Shown here: one piece after another, positions 9,594 to 20,300 of the stretch
Layout: each line of letters starts with the position of its first letter
Position numbering within the stretch: the first letter of the stretch is position 1
From: an uncultured Clostridia bacterium
GTDB lineage: Bacteria > Bacillota > Clostridia > Christensenellales > UBA1242
Length of the DNA: 49,348 bases
Reading direction: 5' to 3'
NCBI GenBank assembly: GCA_944383275.1
Contig: CALWOV010000007.1
Location: forward strand, 1 to 49,348
The notes under the pieces: generated by a model
Told to the model about the DNA's origin: nothing
Database searches by the model: none
What the model saw: the letters and a program-made list of their open reading frames with translations, nothing else
Program-made: the position numbers and the translations under genes

Positions 9594-9622
9594 ATTATAT
9601 AGCAAATAAAAACAAAAGTCAA
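9594..9622 (-). promoter_or_regulatory. Strong sigma-A promoter of the tRNA-Arg locus
   Basis: Minus strand: TTGACT (9622-9617), a 17-bp spacer and TATAAT (9599-9594). It points into the tRNA-half copy and then the intact tRNA. Predicted transcription start near 9587, about 290 nt before the mature tRNA 5' end. Confidence 0.8.
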
Positions 9623-9776
9623 CATTAAATTAAAAGTTTTTAAATATAATTAAATGTTACTTATATAGACTTAGTGTTGTAAAATTTCAACAAGTTAACT
9701 TTTATTACAAATAATTTTATAATCATTTTATAAAGATAAAATTAAATAACATTTAAAAAATGTTATAATTTTAATA

Positions 9777-9804
9777 AAAAAATGCCAATTTTTTGGCATT
9801 TTTT
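9777..9804 (-). terminator. Terminator after the YugP-type protease gene
   Basis: TGCCAA (9783-9788) pairs with TTGGCA (9793-9798), flanked by A and T runs on both sides. It lies 14 bp behind the stop codon of the minus-strand gene. Confidence 0.85.
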
Positions 9805-9817
9805 ATGTTTTTTATAA

Positions 9818-10537
9818 TTATCTATCTTTCAGCGCGATAATTGTTAAAACAAACCTTAAAACTGTTAAAATAGCATTTACCAAACTTGCAACATAAGTAA
9901 GTGCTGCTGCTTTTAAAACTTTTTTTGCGCCTACAAGTTCTTCACCTTCTAAATATTGTTGTTCTGTTAATATATTTAAAGCGCGTTTAGATGCATCTAG
10001 TTCTGTTGGCAGTGTTATTAAACTAAATAACAAAGTTAATCCAAAGAAAACTATTGCTATCCACATAAAAATGTAGCCAATAAAACCGGTGCTTCCTATT
10101 ACATTAAAAATAATAGCTATAAACAAAATTGGCCATAAAAGGTTAGATGAAATATTGATAAACGGAACCAACGCCAACCTTATTTTTGCTGGTAAATAAC
10201 CTTTAGAATGTTGAATTGCGTGCCCAACTTCGTGAGTTGCAATACCTAACGCAGCAACACTTGAACTGTCGTGCACCCCTTCACTTAACGCAACAATTTT
10301 TTTCTTTGGGTCAAAATGGTCGGTCATTTCTCCAGGAGTTTTTATAACTGTTATATCATAAAGCCCATTTTGGTCTAGAATTTCTCGTGCCACTTGTGCT
10401 GCTGTTCTTCCTTTTTGTGTTGGAACATCTCTCCATTTGTGATAAGCACTGTAAACTTTGGATTGCGCAATAATAGCAAATATAATTCCAGGAATCATTA
10501 CAATTCCCATTATCCAATACATTACAAGATAATCCAT
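9818..10537 (-). CDS. yugP: YugP-type membrane zinc metallopeptidase
   Basis: A 239-residue member of the neutral zinc peptidase family represented by Bacillus YugP (Zn_peptidase_2). Order: an N-terminal membrane helix (MDYLVMYWIMGIVMIPGIIF), a soluble part with the zinc motif HEVGHAIQH near residue 118, then two central hydrophobic helices after NLLWPILF, and a C-terminal helix. TELDASKRAL is a conserved family segment. The active site would sit at the membrane; substrates are not known. The start at 10537 is preferred because AGGGG lies upstream and the membrane helix begins at once; a start 22 codons earlier lacks a ribosome site. A good terminator follows, and no partner genes are apparent. 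Confidence 0.9.
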   Translation of the reverse strand: MDYLVMYWIMGIVMIPGIIFAIIAQSKVYSAYHKWRDVPTQKGRTAAQVAREILDQNGLYDITVIKTPGEMTDHFDPKKKIVALSEGVHDSSSVAALGIATHEVGHAIQHSKGYLPAKIRLALVPFINISSNLLWPILFIAIIFNVIGSTGFIGYIFMWIAIVFFGLTLLFSLITLPTELDASKRALNILTEQQYLEGEELVGAKKVLKAAALTYVASLVNAILTVLRFVLTIIALKDR

Positions 10538-11020
10538 TAAATTATCAACCCCTATATTTATATTATTAAATGTTTTGTAAGCAAGTGCTATACACATTTG
10601 CAAAAAACAAATAACTATTTAAACCTTAATAACTAAATTTTTTGTGGTAAAATTATAAACTTAAATTACTACCAATTAAATTTACACCATATATTTAGTT
10701 TACGTAAAATTTATGAAAACACAAAAGCAATCATTGTATCTACATAAACTCTAATTCAAATTATGTCGCTAAAACTTAAGTTTTTTAAATTTAATTTACA
10801 GAAAATTAAAATTTAAAACTTACAATTTATAATTTCAAAAGCAACTTTAAAACGCTAAATATTTATTATTAATTTTGAAATAAGACTTTTTAATCTAATA
10901 TAATTAAAACTATTTTAAATTAATAATAAAACTTTTTAATTATATTTATTACGCACTTTTGAAAATATAGTTTTGCGTTAAACAAAACTATATTTATTAT
11001 ACATAAAATTAAACATTTTA
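10538..11020. other. AT-rich intergenic region
   Basis: About 480 bp with no credible ORF or RNA gene. Apart from the hairpin at 10963-10995 and the promoter zone of the YugP gene, I see only AT-rich sequence. Confidence 0.7.
10963..10995 (-). terminator. Likely terminator of the 11021-12010 gene
   Basis: A perfect 13-bp stem, AAATATAGTTTTG (10963-10975) with CAAAACTATATTT (10983-10995), lies 26 bp behind the stop. The T run on the minus strand is short, so termination may be partial. Confidence 0.6.
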
Positions 11021-12010
11021 TCAATCTAAATTGACTATATTATAAATCTTATTTTGTTTTATTTGAAATTCATAAACTTTTGTAGTTCTTGGGTTCCCAT
11101 TATAAATTAAACACAAAGTTTCAGGCTTGTTTTGATATTTATTCCAAACTATCTCAGAATAATCTCCGAAATACTTACTGATATGCTCATCGCTAAGTAT
11201 TCTGTTAAGGTCATCATCTAAGTATTGCCTTGCAAGTTTAATATCGCCTATATTAACTGCTTCCATAAAAGCCCAAGGTATAATGTTTCTATTGGTTGTT
11301 AAAAATGGTTTACCTTCTGTAAAAACAGTATATTCATCAACTAATTCAAAGCCTTTTTCTTTTAATTCATAGCGTTGAACTATACCGTGGTTTGCAATAT
11401 CATATAAATTACTTAATGAAGAAATTTCATTTTCAGTCTTTTCAATTTTATCAGCAATTATTTCAAGATTGCAAAAATAATTGCAAATAACCATTAAATA
11501 ATCTTTGTTTTTGCGTGTTTTTCCACTTAAAAAAACAAAATCTTTATTTCTTGATTGTAAAAATTCAAGTTTATGTTCAATTAGTTTCTCACTTACAGGA
11601 AAATTAAAGTGTAAATTTTCAGACCAAATATTTAATTCAAAATTTCCTTTATCAAGCAACTGTGCTGTTACACTTGGAGCAAGATGTTCAAACGAAACTA
11701 TTTGGGCACTGTTGTTTAAATTTATTTGCATAGGACTTATATTGATTTCATAATGTCCATTATCAAAATCAGTTATAACAACATAATCACTAGAACTAGA
11801 TAAGGTTTTATTTTCACTTTTTATTTTTGCAAAAAAAGGAATAAATTTAAAATTGTTTGAATTATCTATTGGATAAACTTCTAATAAAAAATCTTCTTCA
11901 TCGGTCTCAACAGTAATTTTTTCTTCCACACTTTCTAAGATTCCTAATTCTTGTTTGTTAAGTTTTATAAGTGCAGGAAATGCACAAAAAATATGCAAAA
12001 ATATACTCAT
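11021..12010 (-). CDS. Hypothetical protein, 329 residues
   Basis: I do not recognise a family. The N-terminus (MSIFLHIFCAFPALIKL) is hydrophobic but short and not a clear signal peptide. Residues 25-170 look like a mixed beta domain with acidic stretches (VETDEEDFLLEVY). The C-terminal half is more helical and ends in a beta-rich segment. The start at ATG 12010 is chosen because AAGGAAGG lies 5 bp upstream; a GTG two codons earlier overlaps that site. The gene diverges from the DNA-binding-like gene at 12203, so the two may share control. Codon use resembles the neighbours. Probably soluble and cytoplasmic (inference). Confidence 0.7.
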   Translation of the reverse strand: MSIFLHIFCAFPALIKLNKQELGILESVEEKITVETDEEDFLLEVYPIDNSNNFKFIPFFAKIKSENKTLSSSSDYVVITDFDNGHYEINISPMQINLNNSAQIVSFEHLAPSVTAQLLDKGNFELNIWSENLHFNFPVSEKLIEHKLEFLQSRNKDFVFLSGKTRKNKDYLMVICNYFCNLEIIADKIEKTENEISSLSNLYDIANHGIVQRYELKEKGFELVDEYTVFTEGKPFLTTNRNIIPWAFMEAVNIGDIKLARQYLDDDLNRILSDEHISKYFGDYSEIVWNKYQNKPETLCLIYNGNPRTTKVYEFQIKQNKIYNIVNLD

Positions 12011-12202
12011 AATCACCTTCCTTTTAGTTCTTATAAAACCTAAAAATAAATAGAATAATAACTTTTATAATAAATAAGTTCTAAAAAATTATAATGTCTT
12101 TATTTTAAGATATTTTATAAACTTTTTAATTATTCCAAAATATTTATAATAAATTTCATTTTTTAGTCAAGAATTATAGTAACAAACTAAAAAGGAGATA
12201 AA

Positions 12203-13105
12203 ATGAAAAACACAAAGTCAAAAATATTAGGTTGGCAAATTTCACTTGCTAAAAGTTTAGTTAAATATATTGCAAACAATAAACATATTCCCCTAACAAC
12301 TGCCTTTAATAATTGGGCAAAGGAAAATGGAAGACAAACTTTTAGTGTTAGAAATTATTATTATAAATTAGTTAAACTTGCAAAAAATAATTCTCAAATA
12401 TGTGAAAAACTTGGAATAAATCAAAATGAATTAGTTAATGTTTTTTCTTCAAAACATTTTTCAGATAAGGAAGAAATTGAACTTTTAAAAGCAATTTTAC
12501 CTAACGACCCACCTTGTTCTGTGCGTGCAGTTTGTGAAAAATTAAGCAATAAAAATTCTGAACTTATGATAAGATATCAAAATAAGTATCGCAATATTAT
12601 AACTAAACAACCAAATTTAACAAAACAAGTTATGCAAGAACTAGAAAATAAGGGCATAAAAACGCGTAATCCTTATGCTAAAAAAGAAGTTGACCTTGGC
12701 AAAATAATTAGTATGCCAAGACAACAGAAAGGGCTTAAAGACTCTGAAATTCAAGCACTTTTTGCTGGTCTTGTTAGATTAGTAAAAATAAATGCTGAAC
12801 AAGAAGTTTCAGAAAGTTTGCACCGAAAAACAGAATATGCAAACGAAACATTAAAGAAAGCACTTATTAATTTAAGAAAAAAAGAATTAATTATAGAAGA
12901 ATTATCTATACAAAACAATAAATTAAGCACAGACCTTAAAGACACTCAACTTAAACTTGCAAGCAGTCAAACACAAAGTTTAAACACTTTAATAAAATTA
13001 CAAGATATTGTTAAATCACAAAAAATGGAAAGTTTGAAAAATTTTTTAAATGAATTAAATAAGCAAATTAGTGGACAAGCAACACTGCCACCTAGCAAAA
13101 ATTAA
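12203..13105 (+). CDS. Putative DNA-binding protein with two Myb/SANT-like repeats and a C-terminal coiled coil
   Basis: A 300-residue basic protein. Residues about 10-60 (aromatic and basic, with AFNNWAKENGRQTFSVRNYYY) and about 90-135 (DKEEIELLKAILPNDPPCSVRAVCEKL) look like two three-helix SANT/Myb-type repeats, similar in layout to the RsfA-type regulators of Bacillota. The resemblance is by eye only. Residues 205-285 form a long heptad-rich coiled coil and would allow oligomerisation. AAGGAG precedes ATG 12203. The gene diverges from the orphan gene at 12010 and ends in a terminator shared with rsgA. A role as a regulator is inferred; a nucleoid or structural role is possible. Confidence 0.6.
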   Translation: MKNTKSKILGWQISLAKSLVKYIANNKHIPLTTAFNNWAKENGRQTFSVRNYYYKLVKLAKNNSQICEKLGINQNELVNVFSSKHFSDKEEIELLKAILPNDPPCSVRAVCEKLSNKNSELMIRYQNKYRNIITKQPNLTKQVMQELENKGIKTRNPYAKKEVDLGKIISMPRQQKGLKDSEIQALFAGLVRLVKINAEQEVSESLHRKTEYANETLKKALINLRKKELIIEELSIQNNKLSTDLKDTQLKLASSQTQSLNTLIKLQDIVKSQKMESLKNFLNELNKQISGQATLPPSKN

Positions 13106-13127
13106 AACACCATTATTGGTGTTTTTT
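13104..13127. terminator. Bidirectional terminator between the SANT-like gene and rsgA
   Basis: AAAACACCA (13104-13112) pairs with TGGTGTTTT (13117-13125) around TTAT. The hairpin overlaps the stop codons of both convergent genes. Confidence 0.8.
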
Positions 13128-14102
13128 GTTTAATATTTTTTTGTTTTTACTTTGTATTCTTTTTGATTTTAACAGTTTTGACTGTTTTTTCTCTAATGTT
13201 TTTGCTTGTTTTGTTCCAACATTTAAACCTTGTTTAAGTTTTATAAATCTTTCATAAATAATTTTATCTAAATTTCCATTTTCTAAAGCATTCAAAACAG
13301 CACAATTATCTTCTTTTGTGTGTGAGCAATCTTTATATTTACATTGTTTTTCCAATTCTCTAATTTCATCAAAAATATCAACAGGGTCTGCTTCGGTTGT
13401 GCTTTGGATACTTCTTATTCCTGGGGTATCAATAACCCAACGCTCCCCTTCTATAGCAATAAGATATCTTGCTGTTGTTGTGTGCTTTCCCCTGTCGTCA
13501 ACATCTCTTACTTCGGCAGTTTTTAAAATTTCTTTATCAAGCAATGTGTTTACAAGTGTTGATTTCCCAACACCCGAACTGCCCATAAATACTGCAGTTT
13601 CGCCTTCTTTCCAAAACTTAAAAATTTCAACGGCACTTGCTTTGTTTTTGCTGTTTATTGCAAAAATCGGTTCTGTTTTAAATCGTTTTTTTAATTCTTT
13701 TATATAAGTATCAATATTAGGGCATTTATCAACTTTTGTTAAAATAAAACCCACTTTTGCATTACCACTAACCCCTAGCAAAGCCAATCTCTCTAATTTT
13801 TCTAATTCAAAATCTTTATTTAAACTGCTTACCACAAACACAATATCAACATTTGCAACAAGTGGTTTATTAATGTTTTTTGAATATCTTTTGATTATAT
13901 TTTTTCGTGGAAGTAAATTAATTATAAAATTGTTGCCCCATTGGTCTGTTATATATTCAACATTATCACCAACCAATGGCAAATCTTCACACTTATAACT
14001 ATTGTTTAAAATTGCATCAAAAACGCATAATGAGTTTTTATCTATAATTTTCCAACAAGTTCTTGTTACTGATGCAACACAGCCTTTTTGTATAACTTCC
14101 AT
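13113..14102 (-). CDS. rsgA: Ribosome small-subunit-dependent GTPase A
   Basis: A 329-residue RsgA/YloQ protein, a GTPase that checks late 30S subunit maturation. Order: an N-terminal OB domain (about 1-75), then a circularly permuted GTPase with G4 (TKVD) before G1 GSSGVGKST and G3 DTPG, which is diagnostic for the family. A C-terminal zinc site follows with CKYKDCSHTKEDNC (Cys, Cys, His, Cys) and a basic tail rich in Lys. The switch region DDRGKHTT is present. The start at 14102 has AGGAAAGG upstream; a start 16 codons earlier has no ribosome site. The gene stands alone and diverges from the giant surface-protein gene. Confidence 0.96.
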   Translation of the reverse strand: MEVIQKGCVASVTRTCWKIIDKNSLCVFDAILNNSYKCEDLPLVGDNVEYITDQWGNNFIINLLPRKNIIKRYSKNINKPLVANVDIVFVVSSLNKDFELEKLERLALLGVSGNAKVGFILTKVDKCPNIDTYIKELKKRFKTEPIFAINSKNKASAVEIFKFWKEGETAVFMGSSGVGKSTLVNTLLDKEILKTAEVRDVDDRGKHTTTARYLIAIEGERWVIDTPGIRSIQSTTEADPVDIFDEIRELEKQCKYKDCSHTKEDNCAVLNALENGNLDKIIYERFIKLKQGLNVGTKQAKTLEKKQSKLLKSKRIQSKNKKILNKKHQ

Positions 14103-14327
14103 TTTCACCTTTCCTGATAAAATTTTAACAGCAATGCCCCAAAATGTCAAATATAAATTTAAACAAATAAATTAAAGTAATTTTAAAAAATTTTGCTATA
14201 TTTTGATATACTTTTGCAAAAAAAATGATACACTAGTTATAGACTTTTATTTAGATAAACTTATAATATTTTTATATTTTACAAATTGCCATTTTTAAAA
14301 AAGAAAAAAATTAAAAAGGTGCAACCT

Positions 14328-17300
14328 ATGATAAAATTAAAATATGTTTTTAATACAACATTTTATATAACCATTTTAGCCATTTTAATGTTTGGCTGTT
14401 TTCTTTTAATGCCAACAAATAACAACCAAACTTTAACAAGTGTTAATGCTTTAAGTAATGAAGTTTGGCTTGGTGGAGTTGTAACCAATGTTTCAAGCGA
14501 AAAAGGCTCGAAAAGCAACCCATATCAAACATTCGATGAAGCCAAATCTGCTGTTGCTGAAAATGGTGTTATTTTAGTTAATCAAACCATTGAGATAACA
14601 GACGAGCAACAGTTTTCTATTGAAAATGGTGCAATAGTAAAACGGGCAGATAATTTTACCAGAGCATTGTTTTTAATAAATGGTGGAACACTTACATTAA
14701 CAAATATAACAATAGATGGTAGTAACTTTTTTAGTTCGGCAAGTTTAATAGAAATTGTAAGTGGAAATTTAATTCTAAATAATAATGCAATTTTGCAAAA
14801 CAACTATAATGCTTACAATGGTGGTGCGATAAACACATCAAACAACGCTTGTAGTATTGAAATAAATAATGGCGCAAGCATTATTAATAACACTTCACGA
14901 AATTTAGGTGGTGCAATATATGCTGGCAATAAAACTAATTTGACAATAAATGGTGGAACGATAAGTGATAACTGTGCCAATTTCGGTGGTGCTTTATATT
15001 TAAACAAAGGTTCAATTATTATTAATGGTGGAAATATTAGCAATAACACAGCAAAAGCCTTTGCAAATTCCTCACCATTAGGTGCTGGAATTTATATGAA
15101 TGGAAACATTACAATTAATGGAAATTTTGTAATGGAAAACAATGTTATAAACAATGAAGAACAAGATATTTGCACTATTATTGGAAACAGTTTTATAGTT
15201 AATTGTGAAATAAATCAGCCTATAAGTGTTTATTTACATCAAAACAGTTTAGGGTCTTCGTTGTTATTTAGCACAACATTATCTTCAAGCATAGAACAAC
15301 TTGTTTTAAATTTAAACATTTTAAATAATGATTTGCAAACTTATATTGAAAATAATAATTTATATGTAACTAAACTTTACTATCTTATATATCACGCAAA
15401 TAATGGAAGTTCGGATAAAATTGAATACAATAACATTACCGATGGAACGACAGAAACTATTATTAACAACCAATTTAAAAATCCTAGTGATTATGTTTTT
15501 TCTGGTTGGAGCACAACTTCAGACGGTCAAATTAGATACAACTTCGGCGATTTAATAACAATAAACAAAAACACTGACTTATATGCAATTTATACTAAAA
15601 ATGTAACATATGATAATAATGGTGGCGTTGGTGAAATAAGCAAGCCACACAATTACTCGCAAAGTTACACAACAAGTTTGGGAACGGAATTTAGTAAAAC
15701 AGGCTATAAACTTACCGGTTGGCAAACAAGCTATGGTGATATTATTGATTTAGGTGCTACAATAAACTATACTAACCTTTATCTTTCTAATTTCACTTTA
15801 ACTGCAAATTGGGAAATCAACACATATACAATAAATTTTGACAGTGATGGTGGCACACCTGTTAGTTCACAACAAGTTGAATATAACAAAACAGCAAATA
15901 AAGTGCAAGCAACAAAACTTGGCTATAAATTTTTAGGCTGGTGGGAAACTGATAGTTATGGCAATTTTATAAAGCAATTTGACTTTTCTAACCCAATGCC
16001 TGCAAATAACATAAATTTAAAGGCTAAATGGGAAGCACTTTTTAACAATTCAGACACTTATGCAACTAATAATGTCTTTGAAATTTCAACCAAAGAACAA
16101 CTTAACAATTTAGCAAAACTTGTTAACACAAATGCATATGGTTTTAATGGTGAAGAAAATATTTATTATAATACATTAAACTATAAAGTAATTAAAGATA
16201 TTGATTTTGAAAATACAAAACTTATTCCAATTGGAATTTCTGATTATTTATTTAAAGGTGTTTTTGATGGTAATAAGTTTTTAATTAAAAATGCTGTTAT
16301 TAATTCAACACAAACCTTTGGTGGCTTCTTTGGTTCTACCGTTAATGCTACTATAAAAAATTTAATACTTGATAATTTTACTATAACAGCAAATGGCTAT
16401 GTTGGTGGAATTGTTGGAAGTGCAAATAACACAATTATTAAAAATTGTGTGTTTGATGGAACGATTACACAAAACGAAAATTCAACCGTTGGTGGAATTG
16501 TCGCACAGGCGACAAATGGAACACGCATATTAAAATCTTTAGTTGATGCTACTTTAAGCGCAGATATTTGTGGTGGAATTGTTGGAGAGTTGGTTTTAGG
16601 CGATTGCGAAGGTTGTGTAAGTATTGGGCAAATTAATGGAACAACTTATGCTGGTGGAATTGTTGCAAAAAATCAAAGTTCAATAAATGCTTGTTATGTT
16701 TTGGCAGAAGTTTTTGGTTCAACAAAAGGCTCGATAGTTGCGCTAAATGACGGCAATGTAAACTATTGCTTTTATAATAAGGTTATAAGTTCTCTTGGTG
16801 GTATTGCTGGCTTAAATTATTGGCAACAATCTGAAGGCTTAACAACAGGACAAATGGTTAGCACTGATAGTTTCGGTTTTGGTTTTTCAAATGAATTTGT
16901 AAATTATGAAATAGATAATTCTAATTGTTGGTTATATTTATCAAACAATGAAGATACATATTACTTCCCTGTTATTAATGGACTAGATATTGATTATGTT
17001 CTTAATAAACTTAAAACAACAATGTTAACAGTTACCTTTAATTTATATGATTCAGACTCTGGCGTTTCAACTTGGACACAACCTGTTAAAAGTGGAGAAT
17101 ATGCCCTTGAACCTGCTGAAATAATAGATATGTATTTGCAATGGTATTTACCTAATGGAACAGTTTGGAATTTTGGGTTTAATGAAGTTACCGAAAATAT
17201 ATCATTAATTGCAAGCACAACTGATGGTAAAAGTTATTTTGCTGGTGGGGACGGCAGTCAAGAAAACCCATATGTTATTGAAACAACAGCAAATCTTATT

Positions 17301-20300
17301 AATTTAGCAAATTTAATAAACTTATCATCAACATATTCGCAATACTCAAATAAATATTATATTTTAACTAATGACTTAAGTTTTGAAAACAACAATTTTG
17401 TTTGTATAGGTAAAGAAAGCAAAAAATTTACGGGCTGTTTTGATGGTCAAAACCATACAATAAACAATATCAACATTGATGGCAGTAATTATGTTGGTTT
17501 TATTGGTTGGAACGATGGCACGATTAAAAACTTAACTTTAAATGATATATCAATAAATGGCAACAATTATGTTGGTGGTTTGGTTGGTGTAAACACAGGC
17601 ACTATTGAAAATGTTACAATAAATTCTGCTTCAGAATATGCAGTTGTGGGAAGCAGTTATGTTGGTGGAATTGCAGGAGTAAATAAAGGAAAAATTATAA
17701 ACTCTACAAATAATGCAACCATACAAGGTGAACTTTATGTTGGTGGAATTGCTGGTGCAATTCAAAACAGTGAAAGCGTAATTCAACATTGTATTAACAC
17801 AAACAATATATATGCAAAATCTTACTGTGGTGGAATTGTTGGTTATCAATATTCAGGGCTTGTTCAAAGCGTGTTTAATATGGGACAAGTCAACGCTAAA
17901 TATGCTGGTGGAGTTGTTGGCTATCTACAATCAGGAACTTCAGAAATTTGTGTAAATTCTGCAATAATTTATGGAGAAAATTACATAGGTGGCTTAGTTG
18001 GGTTTATTGGTAATAATGGAATATTAAAAAATGGTTACTCAACAAATGCTACACAAAGTTTACAAAATTATGGTGCTATATGCTCGAATTTAAACGGTAT
18101 CATTGAAAATTGCTATTTTGTTAAAAATAATTACAATAAGAATGCAACATACAACAGTCAGCAATTAAATGAATATGGGATTGCAGACGGATTGCTTTTA
18201 AGTTCTAACGGTTTATCTATGGCATTAAGTAACGAGTTTAGAACTGCAATTCTTGAAGATGGAAGTTTGGCTTGGTCATATCAAGCACCAATACAAAACA
18301 AGTGGTTCTATCCTTTACCTACTACACTTAAAAGTAAATTAATTCCTATATTCTATGAAACAGATTATATAGAAACTACTTTGTTCTATCCATATGAAAA
18401 TGAAATTAATTCAGTTTCCATAATAACTAAAATAAATCTTCCAACTTATAAATTGCAAGAACTTTATCTTTCAAACACAACTTCAGATAACCAAGTTTTA
18501 AAATGGTATTCCGATGAAAGTAAAACTCAACAAGTAGCACTAGTTAATTCAACATATCTTTGGGCTAATTCTGAAAATGCTTTTAGTGGGCAAGGAACAC
18601 AAGAAAATCCATATGTAATTGCAAATAAAGATGATTTAATGTTGCTTTCAAGTTTAATTAATTCAGATGAAACAAACGCTTACTATAAAGATAAATATTA
18701 TATTATAGAGCAAGACATAGATTTAGAAAATGCCGAATTTACACCAATAGGCATCAGCACTGAATTATGTTTCAGTGGAACGATTTTAGGAAACAATAAA
18801 ACCATAAGCAACTTCCAAATCAACTTACCTTACGAAAATAATATTGCCCTTTTCGGAACCTTAAGCAATGCTACTATTGAAAACTTAAAAATAAGCAACT
18901 GTTATATAAACGGAAATTCAAATGTAGCAAGCATTGGTGGCTATGTTTCCAACTCAAATATAATTAATTGTATTGTTGAAAACAGTCAAATAAATTGTAA
19001 CAGTCAATATTGTGGTGGAATTGCTGGCTATGTAATAAGTTCAAATATTGAAAATTGTGCAAGTATCAGTTGTGAAATATACAGTTATCAAACAGTTGGT
19101 GGAATTGCTGGTGCAATTTTTGAAAACTCACAAATTAAAAGTTGTATAGCATCGGGTATTGTTTTTGCAAACTCGCAAATCGGAGGATTGGTTGGCGCAA
19201 GCACATTAAGTGAAATTATAAACAGTGCCAACTTTGCATCAGTTAATGGTGTTGAAAACATAGGTGGAATTGCTGGTATAATTATTTCTAGCACTAATGT
19301 AAATAACTGTTTTAATGCAGGAACTGTAATTTTCACAGATGCAAACAATTTTTCTGGAAGTTTAATTGGTAAAAACACAAATTCAAATGTTCAAAATTGT
19401 TATTATAATATAGAGAAAAACCCAAATCTTAAAGCCGTAAATAATCAGGACTTAATTGAAAATAATGTTTGTGGTTACAGCACTTACATAATGACTACAA
19501 GTATGTTTAATGATAATACTAATTATGCAACATTTAACAATAATGGAAGCACCTTCTATTACCCTCTTCCTATCAAACTTGCTCAATATTTACAAAGCGA
19601 AACTTTATATAAAATTCTAGAAATAAATAATGGCGCAGGTATTCAAGAAATTAACACTCAAAATGGTTATGTTTTAAGTGGAAAAACCTATAGTTTTAAA
19701 GCCATCTTTAACACTGAAAATTCATATATTGAAGACTCTTTAACCGTAACCTATACGGTAAATGATAATGAAAGTATTTTAACATCAGAAAATGGAATTT
19801 ATACCACACCTGTGGTTAACAGTGATGCAATTATTGTTTTATCTGCCGACTTAGAGCAACATAGAATAACAGTAAAAACTAATCTAAATGAAATTCCAAC
19901 AAAATATTTATTGGCTAATGATGGAGAAGATTTTGAAATAGAATTCACTTTACAAGATAATTATTATATAAGTAAAGTTCTAATAGATGGTGAATCAGTT
20001 GCATTTGAAAACAATAAAATAACATTACCTGCTGTAAAAGAAAGTCATACTATTGAAGTAGAATATCAACCTGAATACACACTTGTATCTAAAAAAGACG
20101 ATAACTTAAATGTAATTGTTGAAGGCGAAAACATACGATATGACACAAAAATTGTTATTACCGAACTAAACAGTGATAATGAAATCTTTAATAAATTTAA
20201 AGAAAATGCTGAAGGAAATTTATTAGATGTTATTTCAGTTTCAATAACAAACGATAATCACCTTGCTTATAAAGACACTTTTAAAATTTACTTATATGTT

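Noticed and set aside
13318..13707. Plus-strand ORF inside rsgA
   Set aside because: Shadow of rsgA, which has intact GTPase and zinc motifs on the minus strand.
14286..14327. TTG start of the giant surface protein
   Set aside because: No ribosome site; ATG 14328 has AAGGTG at good distance and starts directly before the signal helix.
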